From Phocaeicola plebeius DSM 17135 (GTDB lineage: Bacteria; Bacteroidota; Bacteroidia; Bacteroidales; Bacteroidaceae): a stretch of DNA of 50,312 nt. Positions 23,557 through 31,981 of the stretch are shown here, piece after piece. Under the pieces are notes generated by a model. It worked only from the letters and a program-made list of their open reading frames with translations, had not been told where the DNA came from and ran no database searches. The DNA is taken from the NCBI RefSeq assembly GCF_000187895.1, contig NZ_DS990120.2:1-50312 (forward strand). The letters are read 5' to 3'. The translations under genes were made by a program, and so were the position numbers. Numbering within the stretch: the stretch's first letter is position 1; every line of letters begins with the position of its first letter.

Positions 23557-24666
23557 ATGAAACAGATTGATATTAAAAAGCCTAAGTACATCATTCCGAT
23601 ACTCATCCTACCTTTTATTCTAGGGATAGGATGGCTAGTTAAGGATATGATAAACTCTGCCCCAGCAGAAGAAACTACATTAGTAGAAACGGAAGAATTA
23701 AATCTTGATATTCCTGATGCTAATTTAGAAAAAAGAGAGATAAAAAGTAAATTTGAATCACTCAAAGGAGCTTTCAATAAATCTTCTGATTATTCATCAA
23801 TACAAACCATAGATAAAGAAGAAGAAGTTAGCGAAATTGAAAGTTCTGGTTCTCTTTACTCCAATGATGAAATAAGGCAAATTGACAGTTTAAATCAAGC
23901 TTCTAGAATCCGAGAAAAGGAATTGGAACAACAAATAAAAGGATTTCCTACTATAGATGAATCAAGTCAAACAGAAACTAGGAAAGCTCCTGAAAAATCC
24001 AAGATGCAAGAAGAAATGGAGCTTTTTAAAATGCAAATGGCTTATATAGATTCATTACAAAATCCACGTCCTAGAACACCTCAAAAAAAACAAGATGAAA
24101 AGCCAAAAGAAAAGGCTATAGAAGTTGTAAAAGCGAAAAATCCCGCAGAAGTATATTTTAATACTGTAGGGAAAGAACAAAAAACTTCACTAATCACAGC
24201 TATATTAGATGAAACTTTAAAAGTAACAGATGGTAGCCGAGTACGCATACGGCTTCTAGATGATATAATGATTAATGACGCTCTTTTAACTAAAGGCACT
24301 TACCTATATGGGAATGTATCTGGCTTTAAAGCTCAAAGAGTACACATTAATATTTCCTCTATAATGGTTGATGGCAGACAAATGAAAGTAGATTTATCTG
24401 TATATGATAATGACGGACAAGAAGGTTTCTTTGTTCCTTCATCAGCTTTTAGAGATTTGAGTAAAGATGTTGGAGCGCAAATAGGAAGCCAAACTATACA
24501 AATGAACAGCCAATCAGAAGGAGTAGAACAATTCGCTTTAGGTGCTTTACAAGATGCTTACCGTAGTACAACCCAAGCTCTTTCCAAAAACATCAAAAAA
24601 AACAAAGCCAAATTAAAATATAACACACAAGTTTTTTTAGTAAACAACAAAGATAAAGAACAATAA
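23557..24666 (+). CDS. traM: TraM, VirB10-like protein
   Basis: 369 residues: short cytoplasmic tail, one membrane helix (about 13-30), a long charged Pro/Gln/Glu-rich linker and a C-terminal domain (about 195-369) with I-T-A-I-L-D-E-T and R-V-R-I-R-L-L-D-D. Typical of TraM, which spans the envelope as VirB10 does. The gap to traN is 1 bp. Confidence 0.88.
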   Translation: MKQIDIKKPKYIIPILILPFILGIGWLVKDMINSAPAEETTLVETEELNLDIPDANLEKREIKSKFESLKGAFNKSSDYSSIQTIDKEEEVSEIESSGSLYSNDEIRQIDSLNQASRIREKELEQQIKGFPTIDESSQTETRKAPEKSKMQEEMELFKMQMAYIDSLQNPRPRTPQKKQDEKPKEKAIEVVKAKNPAEVYFNTVGKEQKTSLITAILDETLKVTDGSRVRIRLLDDIMINDALLTKGTYLYGNVSGFKAQRVHINISSIMVDGRQMKVDLSVYDNDGQEGFFVPSSAFRDLSKDVGAQIGSQTIQMNSQSEGVEQFALGALQDAYRSTTQALSKNIKKNKAKLKYNTQVFLVNNKDKEQ

Positions 24667-24667
24667 T

Positions 24668-25507
24668 ATGAGAAAGATTTTTATTGCATTATGCACAATG
24701 GTTTCTGTTATTACAGGAAATGCACAGAACACCCCTATTGGAGAAAACATCGAGCTTGCAGGTGAAAACCCAGAAGAACTAAAGGTTATATACGTCAACA
24801 AAGATGTTTCAACGCATTTTATAGCTATGGAAGATATAAAATATGTTGATATATCAGTCAATGATATTGTTGGCGATATTCCTACTGGTAACTCTCTTAG
24901 AATAAAGCCCACAAAAGAAGGAGCTAGTGGAGTTATCACCATTGTTACAGAAAGATTTTTCGTACAATATATGCTAGTATATAGTAGCGATTTAGCAAAA
25001 GCATACACTCGCTTTAATATCCCTTATGCTGATTTACGTAGCTATATGAATCCAGAAGTGAACTTAACCAAAGCACAAATGTATGATTACGCACATAGAA
25101 TGTTTATTTCAAAAAATAAATTCTATGATGTTTCCAGTAAAAGTAACCTAATGAAAATTGTACTAAACAATATCTACACATTAGATAAGTATTTCTTTAT
25201 TGATATTTCTATGATTAATAAAACAAAAATACGATATGATATAGACCAAATACGCTTCAAAATAGAAGATAAAAAACAAACAAAGGCTACTAATTTTCAA
25301 TCTATAGAAATACTTCCATTGATGCAAGTTAATAAGAATCTTGTTTTCAAGAAGAACTATCGAAATATTTTTGTCTTTGAAAAATTTACTTTCCCAGACG
25401 AAAAAGTTCTTACCATAGAAATATCTGAAAAACAGATTTCAGGACGTACTATAACATTAAGAATTGATTATGCAGACATTCTTCATGCAGATGCTTTTAC
25501 TGAATAA
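24668..25507 (+). CDS. traN: TraN (DUF4138), VirB9-like protein
   Basis: 279 residues with signal peptide. A beta-rich N-terminal half (Y-V-N-K-D-V-S-T-H-F) and the C-terminal segment R-T-I-T-L-R-I-D-Y fit the DUF4138 TraN family. Directly follows traM, as VirB9 and VirB10 partners do. Confidence 0.85.
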   Translation: MRKIFIALCTMVSVITGNAQNTPIGENIELAGENPEELKVIYVNKDVSTHFIAMEDIKYVDISVNDIVGDIPTGNSLRIKPTKEGASGVITIVTERFFVQYMLVYSSDLAKAYTRFNIPYADLRSYMNPEVNLTKAQMYDYAHRMFISKNKFYDVSSKSNLMKIVLNNIYTLDKYFFIDISMINKTKIRYDIDQIRFKIEDKKQTKATNFQSIEILPLMQVNKNLVFKKNYRNIFVFEKFTFPDEKVLTIEISEKQISGRTITLRIDYADILHADAFTE

Positions 25508-25519
25508 AATTTTACGATT

Positions 25520-26023
25520 ATGAAAAGAATAGCATTTCTTGTTATCACCTTATTTTTTTCCCTAAAGTCAATGGCTGGTGATGGTGATAAGTTTTTTAAT
25601 ATTTCAGGAGGTTGGCAATGGAAAAATACCGTCAATGCAGTTGTAGGGCTGGAGTTTGAAGGTAAATATCACAATGCTTATGAACTATATATTGATTTAG
25701 CTACAGCATATGATAAATGCCCGGTATGTAATAAGGTATGCTCTGATAGTTTCTGGAGCTATAAAACATTCGGCATAGGTGCAGCATATAAACCTACAAT
25801 CTCACGAGGCAAAAACAGTAATTTAAGATGGCGGTTTGGAGCAGATTTAGGAGCTAACAGAAAAGGGTTTCAGGCTTCCATTGATATAGGTTTAGAATAT
25901 AGCTATTCATTTAGAAATGGAATGCAAGTCTTTGTAATGCAAAAAAATGATTTTGTCTTTTGGACACGTGACCATTTCCGAAATGGATTATTAGTAGGTG
26001 TCAAATTTCCAATAAATAATTAA
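25520..26023 (+). CDS. traO: TraO, outer-membrane-associated conjugation protein
   Basis: 167 residues with a signal peptide ending near S-M-A-G. Alternating strands (W-Q-W-K-N-T-V-N, Y-K-T-F-G-I-G-A-A-Y) suggest a small outer-membrane barrel, as in the TraO family. Its signal-peptide codons include TTTTTCCCTAAAGT, the terminal motif of the dispersed repeat. Confidence 0.82.
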   Translation: MKRIAFLVITLFFSLKSMAGDGDKFFNISGGWQWKNTVNAVVGLEFEGKYHNAYELYIDLATAYDKCPVCNKVCSDSFWSYKTFGIGAAYKPTISRGKNSNLRWRFGADLGANRKGFQASIDIGLEYSYSFRNGMQVFVMQKNDFVFWTRDHFRNGLLVGVKFPINN

Positions 26024-26025
26024 GT

Positions 26026-26685
26026 ATGAAAAAAATATATATAATTCTATTATCCATTATAGGGGTAATATCATCATGTACAAAACACGAAGATATTATA
26101 GACACATCATTACAGCCGGGTAGTATCTTATGTAGTGATGGAAGTATAGTGCATCCCTCACTTTTTTCACCCAATGAAAAAGAAGCCATTGGAGTTGTAT
26201 TTTGGTGTAATGATGGGAATAATCCTGATATAAAAGAAACCGCTTATGCCGTTTCATTAGAAGATTTAGAAGAAAATCCTTTAATAGATACAGACGAGGA
26301 TATAGCTAATGTTTCGGAAGATGAAAACAGCTTTGATGGAGCAGCTAATACTGCCGCAATAATGAACTTTGCTATAAAAGATAGTTTAGCTTATCCAGCA
26401 GCTCAAAAAGCTATAGAATACGCACCAAAAGGTGTTACAGGTTGGTTTATTGGCTCTATCGCACAAAACAAAGCAATCTCTAATAATCTTGAAAAGGTAT
26501 ATTCTTCTTTCTCAATCATTGGAGGAACGCACTTTGATGGTTGGTACTGGAGTTCTACAGAAGATGGAGCAGGAAAAGATACTCCTAAAGTGTTTGCACT
26601 AATTTCTTCATTAACAAAAGGAAGAGCAACCAGTACAAGCAAAAGAAATTCATTTAAAATCAGACCTATTATAGCAATAAGATAA
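26026..26685 (+). CDS. Surface lipoprotein with DUF1566/Lcl-like C-terminal domain
   Basis: 219 residues; lipobox V-I-S-S-C (Cys18). The C-terminal part has G-W-F-I-G-S, W-Y-W-S-S-T-E and S-F-K-I-R-P-I, the hallmark pattern of the DUF1566 (Lcl C-terminal-like) fold, related to C-type-lectin-like modules. Set in the tra operon between TraO and an OmpA protein, it could mediate contact between mating cells. Confidence 0.65.
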   Translation: MKKIYIILLSIIGVISSCTKHEDIIDTSLQPGSILCSDGSIVHPSLFSPNEKEAIGVVFWCNDGNNPDIKETAYAVSLEDLEENPLIDTDEDIANVSEDENSFDGAANTAAIMNFAIKDSLAYPAAQKAIEYAPKGVTGWFIGSIAQNKAISNNLEKVYSSFSIIGGTHFDGWYWSSTEDGAGKDTPKVFALISSLTKGRATSTSKRNSFKIRPIIAIR

Positions 26686-26687
26686 TC

Positions 26688-27329
26688 ATGAAAAAGAAAA
26701 TAATTATACTAGCAGCCTTCGTTGTTACATTTTTTACCGCATGTACTTCAACGCATATGATAACTTTCAGTAACGCTGAACTAAGCGACAAAGAAAAAGA
26801 CATGATAGAAAATAATAGTAACTATTCAACCGCTTCAATAGTTGGTGGAAGTGCAAAATTAGTTAAAGAGGAAAGAGATAAAGCTATCCAAGAAAAGATA
26901 GAAGCTAGAAGAAATAAACTAAAAGCTATTGATGGCTTATCAATCTCCAGCTATAAAGATAAAAATGGAAAAGAACAGTTTAAAGCAACAGCTCAAAGTG
27001 AAATCCTATTCAAATTTGATTCATATGAATTAAATGAAGAAGCTCAAAAAATGCTTTCTGACTTATGTAATATCATTAGTGAAATACCCAATACTAAGAT
27101 TAAAATAATTGGGCATACTGACAATATAGGAGAAAAACAATACAATATCATACTTTCTAAAAATAGAGCAGCAGCAGTAGGAAATTACCTTAGAACCGCT
27201 GGTATAGAAACAAACAACATAACAGAAGATGGAAAAGGATATAGCGAACCCATTGCAGACAATACAAGTGAAGCTGGACGTGCTAAAAATAGGAGAGTAG
27301 AAATATTTATCACAAATGATGAATATTAA
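26688..27329 (+). CDS. OmpA-family peptidoglycan-binding lipoprotein
   Basis: 213 residues; lipobox F-F-T-A-C (Cys19). The C-terminal 110 residues are an OmpA domain: F-K-F-D-S-Y-E-L, I-I-G-H-T-D-N-I-G, L-S-K-N-R-A-A-A-V and N-R-R-V-E-I. It should tie the transfer apparatus to the cell wall. Last gene of the operon, ended by a terminator. Confidence 0.88.
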   Translation: MKKKIIILAAFVVTFFTACTSTHMITFSNAELSDKEKDMIENNSNYSTASIVGGSAKLVKEERDKAIQEKIEARRNKLKAIDGLSISSYKDKNGKEQFKATAQSEILFKFDSYELNEEAQKMLSDLCNIISEIPNTKIKIIGHTDNIGEKQYNIILSKNRAAAVGNYLRTAGIETNNITEDGKGYSEPIADNTSEAGRAKNRRVEIFITNDEY

Positions 27330-27349
27330 AAAGAGAGATTTCTATTAAC

Positions 27350-27383
27350 AAAGACCGGGAGGTAAAACTCTCGGTCTTTGTTT
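27350..27383 (+). terminator. Terminator of the tra operon
   Basis: Stem AAAGACCGGGAG/CTCTCGGTCTTT (one G-T pair) with a 6-nt loop, followed by GTTTTA. It closes the 16295-27329 operon. Confidence 0.85.
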
Positions 27384-27391
27384 TATAGTCT

Positions 27392-27940
27392 GGAAAGAAA
27401 TTGATACCGTACTTTTCGGAGTTCCGGCACTGATGGGCAAACATGGCATGATGAAATGATACCGAATTATCATTCCTGGCACACCCTGCAGAACGACCTT
27501 TTGATACCAAATACAAAAAGCTGCCGGAAGCCGGACACAAAAAATTGATACCATAAAACATTAGGGAAAAAGAACAAAGAGAAAACACTATATATAAATA
27601 ATATATGAATATATAATATATGAACCTATAAACATATAATATATGATTAATATACTCCACTTCCAGAAAGAGCAACACGAAGAATCTTCTTTTCCCTAAA
27701 GTTCTTTGTGTCGTTTCTCTCTATATCTGAATACAGAAAAACGGCTGCATCATAAAAGAAACGATACCGACACCATTCAGGAACTATCGCCCATCAGCAA
27801 AAGGATTGCATCTAATTGATACCTTTTCTGCCTGCACTGGAGAGAAACCGGGAAGGTATTTGATACCGTACTTTTCCGGGTTCTGCCCGGCATGGACGAT
27901 AAGAGAACATTATTATGATACCAAAAACTTTAGGGAAAAA
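27392..27940 (-). repeat. GGTATCA repeat R4 (complete, inverted)
   Basis: Full copy of R3 on the other strand with both units, ending TTTAGGGAAAAA. Together with the following promoter cassette it makes the second arm of a 0.7-kb inverted repeat with 13094-13822. Apparent reading frames here (for example near 27345-27678) are repeat sequence only. Confidence 0.85.
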
Positions 27941-27949
27941 TAAAACTTC

Positions 27950-28106
27950 GGCAGTCTATAAACCTAAAACCATTTTTAACAAAAATAATTGTCCTATTAT
28001 TTGCGACATTTATAGAAAATTACTATCTTTGAGTATTGAAAATAAAGAGATAAATAAACTTTTAAAGCTGGTTTGGCTGCCAGTATAAAGAACAGCAAAC
28101 AAAATC
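27950..28106 (+). promoter_or_regulatory. Shared promoter cassette, copy 3
   Basis: TTTG 28000-28003, 20 bp, TATCTTTG 28024-28031; inverted repeat AAATAAT (27983-27989)/ATTATTT (27996-28002) touches the -33 box. The leader runs without change to the ATG at 28107. Same cassette as at 13094-13260 and 15132-15282. Confidence 0.88.
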
Positions 28107-28376
28107 ATGAATATCTTAAGATTTCTTTTAAGTAGCTTTTTATGGGCTATGGGTGGAATTTTTGTATTAGCAATCTATGCGTATAGTGAACTAGTCTATT
28201 TGATTTTTATTTGCATTGCAATAGTAGGATTAACCATCTACTACAGAAAATCCATAATAAAAATGTACGCAGAAATCTTTAATGAGTTAGGAATCAATAA
28301 GTATGTTATACAAATTAAAAATCTAAAGAAATACAAAGAACCTATTTACAAACTAATCAATACAATAGGTCTATGA
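28107..28376 (+). CDS. Small two-helix membrane protein
   Basis: 89 residues with two hydrophobic stretches (about 4-25 and 28-47) and a basic C-terminal half. The third gene driven by the shared promoter cassette, next to toxin-antitoxin modules. Not recognised. Confidence 0.65.
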   Translation: MNILRFLLSSFLWAMGGIFVLAIYAYSELVYLIFICIAIVGLTIYYRKSIIKMYAEIFNELGINKYVIQIKNLKKYKEPIYKLINTIGL

Positions 28377-28391
28377 TGATTGTTTTTTCTC

Positions 28392-28399
28392 TATCTTTG
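28392..28399 (+). promoter_or_regulatory. -7 box TATCTTTG before the toxin-antitoxin genes
   Basis: Exact TATCTTTG 49 bp before the ATG at 28448. A clear TTTG at -33 is lacking, but the position suggests a separate promoter for the modules. Confidence 0.5.
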
Positions 28400-28447
28400 C
28401 TAAAGACATCAGCAAGATAGCTATATAAAATTAGAAAATAAATAGTT

Positions 28448-28897
28448 ATGGAAACTAATCAAACATATCAAAATGAACTTGGTTCGGCTATGCTCCCATT
28501 TGTTATGAGAGAATTGGTTGATACAGTCATGAAAAGAAAAACGCTACCTTTAGAAGATGCGTTATACTATATATATTCTTCCAATTTGTACAAGGCATTA
28601 TTGGACGAGAACACAAAACTATGGTATTCAAGTACATTATCACTTTATGAAGCATTAGAAAAAGAGAAAACAGAACAGAAGAAAGTACAAAAGGACAATC
28701 CAAAGATATTGCTTTTTCAAATGTTTTGTGCTGAAAATTACAGGGAAACTAAAAATATAAGTGCTAAAGAAACTCTTTTGCTGTTTTCCAATCATGGCGT
28801 TTTTGAATTTCTATATGAAAATTTTGAAATGCTGCACACACAAGATACAGAGTATATATTAGATACTATAATAACTTATATCAATAAAAAGGCATGA
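28448..28897 (+). CDS. Putative antitoxin with DUF3791-like C-terminal domain
   Basis: 149 residues. The last 65 residues (L-L-L-F-S-N-H-G-V-F-E-F-L, then L-H-T-Q-D-T-E-Y-I-L) fit DUF3791, a small family that regularly precedes DUF3990 genes. The N-terminal 75 residues are an added helical region. The stop overlaps the next start by 4 bp, typical of antitoxin-toxin pairs. Confidence 0.7.
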   Translation: METNQTYQNELGSAMLPFVMRELVDTVMKRKTLPLEDALYYIYSSNLYKALLDENTKLWYSSTLSLYEALEKEKTEQKKVQKDNPKILLFQMFCAENYRETKNISAKETLLLFSNHGVFEFLYENFEMLHTQDTEYILDTIITYINKKA

Positions 28898-29373
28898 AAC
28901 TATATCACGGCTCAACAGTTACCGTCAAATCCCCTAATATACAGAAAGGGCGTAAAGCTACTGACTTTGGAAAAGGATTCTATACGACAACTAATTTTGA
29001 ACAGGCTAAGAAGTGGGCAATACTCAAAAGAAATCGGGAACATGGTAAAAAAGCGGTCGTTTCAGTTTATGAAGTCCCCGATAATATTCTTGATAGAGAG
29101 TTTTCAGTCCTTCGATTTGATGGGGCTACAAAAGAGTGGCTGGAGTTTGTAGTTAATAACCGCAGAGGAAAAGGAAAAAACAGCTATGATTTAATAATGG
29201 GACCCGTTGCCAATGACCAGTTATATGCAACAATCCGGCTTTATGAACAAGGTGTTGTTACGGCTGATGCAGCGATTGAAATGCTAAAGACCCATAAGCT
29301 TTTTAACCAACTTTCATTTCATACAGTGAAAGTTATTCCATTATTAAAATTCACAGAATCTATTGAAGTATAA
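28894..29373 (+). CDS. DUF3990 protein, putative ADP-ribosyltransferase-like toxin
   Basis: 159 residues, full-length for DUF3990: LYHGSTVTVKSP at the start, then F-G-K-G-F-Y-T-T-T, R-F-D-G-A-T-K-E-W and Y-D-L-I-M-G-P-V-A-N-D. The Y-H-G-S and G-K-G-F-Y-T-T motifs recall the NAD-binding fold of ADP-ribosyltransferases. As partner of a DUF3791 gene it is probably the toxin of an addiction module. Confidence 0.75.
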   Translation: MKLYHGSTVTVKSPNIQKGRKATDFGKGFYTTTNFEQAKKWAILKRNREHGKKAVVSVYEVPDNILDREFSVLRFDGATKEWLEFVVNNRRGKGKNSYDLIMGPVANDQLYATIRLYEQGVVTADAAIEMLKTHKLFNQLSFHTVKVIPLLKFTESIEV

Positions 29374-29394
29374 ATCATAAAACTATAATGAACC

Positions 29395-29655
29395 ATGAAT
29401 AAAGAAATGAGCTTGGATGTTGCGCTCGACATTATCGGGACACTCCGCATGATGAAGATAGATGAAATATCAGAAGAGAAGGATGAAAACAGAAAAAAAA
29501 TACTGCAAAAAGAACTTTCTGTTCTCAACACAGAAGAAAAAATAGCAAATGGATTGTTGCAGTTTGAAGTTTCTGAAAATGTGCGCTTATCAGTCATGGA
29601 TAAGATACAAAACTATTACGCACCTAAATTGAAAGCATATTATGCAACGCTATGA
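29395..29655 (+). CDS. Putative antitoxin of the zeta-like kinase
   Basis: 86 residues, helical, charged. It overlaps the zeta-like toxin gene by 14 bp and lies 21 bp after the DUF3990 gene, so all four genes form one transcript. Not similar to classical epsilon by eye, but size and place suit an antitoxin. Confidence 0.6.
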   Translation: MNKEMSLDVALDIIGTLRMMKIDEISEEKDENRKKILQKELSVLNTEEKIANGLLQFEVSENVRLSVMDKIQNYYAPKLKAYYATL

Positions 29656-30508
29656 AGTAGAAGCCATCTTTGAACAAAAAAAAGATGGCTTATTTGAGGA
29701 CATCAATATATCATCACAAAAGCCTATTGCTATAATCTTAGGTGGACAACCAGCTTGCGGAAAAAGCACTCTTATAAATGTTGCAAAGAAAGACCATCCT
29801 AACTTAGATTTTCTCACTGTTAATGGTGACCTTTACAGACAGTTTCACCCCAATAAGGAACTAATAAAAGACCCTATTAAATACCCCATTGAAACCCAGA
29901 TTTTTTCTAGCGTTTTTACAGAAAGACTAATAGAAGAAGCCATTAAACGGAAATGCAATATTATTATAGAAGGAACTATGAGAAATCCAGATGTACCTTT
30001 AAAGACAGCACAAAAATTTAAAGATGCAGGATTTAGAGTTGAAGCATATATTATTGCAGCCCCCAAGGAGTTTACCCAACTAGGACTTTACAACAGGTAT
30101 CAAGAAGAAGTACTAAGTAAAGGACAAGGACGATTAGCCGATATTGATTCACATAACAAAGCCGTAAATGGACTAATGAAATCTGCAAATCAATTATACA
30201 GTGATAAGGCTGTAGATAAGATTTCTATCCACACCTACTTAGCGAAAGAAAGAATTAAAGATTTCAATCTAGTAAATGGTGAATGGAGTTGCAAAAGTAT
30301 GCCATCTATTTTTATAGATGAAAGTCGTTCAAAACAGATGAAGAATAAAGAAATACTTAACACTAACATTCAAAGAGGAAAAGAGCTTATTGAATCCGTA
30401 ACGAATCCTGAAGTAAAAAAAGGAATGAAAGAAGCTCTGTCACAACTTCAATCTTCACTAGAAAAAGTTCAAAGACAAGAAAAAGGATTAAAAAAAGGTT
30501 TCTTCTGA
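29642..30508 (+). CDS. Zeta-toxin-family kinase
   Basis: 288 residues. Walker A GGQPACGKST (about 33-42), then N-G-D-L-Y-R, and I-I-I-E-G-T-M-R-N, the pattern of zeta toxins that phosphorylate UDP-N-acetylglucosamine. A C-terminal helical extension of about 80 residues is not part of the kinase core. Ends before a bidirectional terminator. Confidence 0.85.
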   Translation: MQRYEVEAIFEQKKDGLFEDINISSQKPIAIILGGQPACGKSTLINVAKKDHPNLDFLTVNGDLYRQFHPNKELIKDPIKYPIETQIFSSVFTERLIEEAIKRKCNIIIEGTMRNPDVPLKTAQKFKDAGFRVEAYIIAAPKEFTQLGLYNRYQEEVLSKGQGRLADIDSHNKAVNGLMKSANQLYSDKAVDKISIHTYLAKERIKDFNLVNGEWSCKSMPSIFIDESRSKQMKNKEILNTNIQRGKELIESVTNPEVKKGMKEALSQLQSSLEKVQRQEKGLKKGFF

Positions 30509-30515
30509 TTCTTCC

Positions 30516-30550
30516 AAAAAGAGAGGACTGGCTTTTCCAATCCTCTTTTT
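30516..30550. terminator. Bidirectional terminator
   Basis: Arms AAAAAGAGAGGACTGG and CCAATCCTCTTTTT with a short loop between converging genes (zeta-like toxin from the left, M23 peptidase from the right). A- and T-runs on both sides serve both directions. Confidence 0.8.
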
Positions 30551-30554
30551 CTAT

Positions 30555-31220
30555 TTATTTGCGTCTTAACTCATTATCTATTTGCTGTGAAATTTGTCCT
30601 TTAACGGTTCTGATTACCTCATTAATATAATCAAGAATTGGCTTAGGGTCTATAGTTTTATCTTTGTATTCCATTTGAAAATGTAAGTGTTCTCCTGTGC
30701 TGCGCCCGGTACTTCCACTAATGCCTATTGGTTGCCCAGCTTCAACAGCTTGTTTCGCATTTACAAGCACACTGTATAAATGCCCATAGATAGAAGTAAA
30801 ATCACCATGACGCACTTCTACATAATTGCCCAACCCTTTATTTTTTCCTGTTTTTACAACCATTCCCGGCATTATCGAATAAACATAGTCGTTGTTGCCT
30901 TTAAGGTCTATCCCTCTATGATTTGCTATTTTTCCAGTAAATGGGTCTTTTCTTTTACCATAATGGGAAGTTATCACCATTGAATCAATGGGCAAAGATA
31001 AATACCTTCTTTGCTTCCAGTATGCAAGTCGTTCTGTAGTCAAAGCATCATTGACGACAACAGCCTTTTCTTTTTCTTCTATCAATTTATTTTCTGTCGT
31101 TGCTAATACAGGTTCCGCTTTAGGAATATCCTTTTTCTGTAATACCGTATTAAACTGACAGTAGCCATTCACTGAAAAAAACAATGAATAAGTAAAAAAC
31201 ATGATAAATTTATTCTTCAT
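30555..31220 (-). CDS. M23-family peptidoglycan endopeptidase (exported)
   Basis: 221 residues from the ATG at 31220, which places the signal peptide (F-F-T-Y-S-L-F-F-S-V-N-G-Y-C) at the N-terminus. The LytM/M23 domain shows H-R-G-I-D, G-N-Y-V-E-V-R-H, Y-G-H-L and H-L-H-F with the zinc ligands. In conjugative elements such enzymes open the wall for the transfer channel. Transcribed alone, divergent from 31261; the two starts are only 40 bp apart. Confidence 0.85.
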   Translation of the reverse strand: MKNKFIMFFTYSLFFSVNGYCQFNTVLQKKDIPKAEPVLATTENKLIEEKEKAVVVNDALTTERLAYWKQRRYLSLPIDSMVITSHYGKRKDPFTGKIANHRGIDLKGNNDYVYSIMPGMVVKTGKNKGLGNYVEVRHGDFTSIYGHLYSVLVNAKQAVEAGQPIGISGSTGRSTGEHLHFQMEYKDKTIDPKPILDYINEVIRTVKGQISQQIDNELRRK

Positions 31221-31260
31221 ATTGATATTTTTATTACTTTTGAGCAAAAATATACATTAC

Positions 31261-31980
31261 ATGGATAAAAAGCAAGCTATTTTTAATGAAAATGATATTC
31301 CATATAAAGAATTAGAACTAATAGGAATATCAAAAAAACAGATATGGTCTTTGGATAAGGCAAATATCACAGCTCTATTATCTGGAAAGAGAACCAGTTT
31401 ACTAGACCTTTCTTTTCACGATAATAATGGAGAAGAAATAAGTATGAAAGGAAAAATAAGTTTGTACTGGAAAGATAGCAACAATGCTGGCGTTAAAGTT
31501 CATCCAGTCAGACCAGAAATAATGAATGATATAAACCTTAAACCAAAGGAGTTAGAACGACTTCAAGATAACGAGATAATAACAAAAACTATTAACAATG
31601 AAAAATATCTCGTACAATTAGACCCTGAAACAAACGAATTGCTTAAAACAAAAATCAAAAGTATTTCAATACCTTCAAACATAAAAGGTGTTGAGCTGGA
31701 TAAGCAACAAAAGGAAACTCTAAAATCAGGTAAGGAATTAATTTTGAATGTTGACAAAGAAAAAATTGCCATAAGATTAGATTTAAATAATCCAAGAGGA
31801 ATAAAATTCCTAGACTTCGAGCAGAAACAGAAAATAGCTTATGACCGGCATAACCCACAAATTATAGGAACTATTCATACTGATAAAAACAGAAATGAAT
31901 ATATAGAATACATGAAAGGACAAAAAACAACACTTGGAAATGAATCGCAATCTAAAGTAGAACATAAATTCAAATTATAA
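31261..31980 (+). CDS. DUF4099/DUF3945-type protein
   Basis: 239 residues from the ATG at 31261; the longer frame would overlap the divergent gene's start. It begins with E-L-E-L-I-G-I-S-K-K-Q and L-L-S-G-K-R-T, then repeats a unit of type G-V-E-L-D-K-Q-Q-K-E-T-L-K-S-G-K. These Bacteroidetes plasmid domains are common near topoisomerase or primase genes. Role unknown. Confidence 0.7.
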   Translation: MDKKQAIFNENDIPYKELELIGISKKQIWSLDKANITALLSGKRTSLLDLSFHDNNGEEISMKGKISLYWKDSNNAGVKVHPVRPEIMNDINLKPKELERLQDNEIITKTINNEKYLVQLDPETNELLKTKIKSISIPSNIKGVELDKQQKETLKSGKELILNVDKEKIAIRLDLNNPRGIKFLDFEQKQKIAYDRHNPQIIGTIHTDKNRNEYIEYMKGQKTTLGNESQSKVEHKFKL

Positions 31981-31981
31981 A

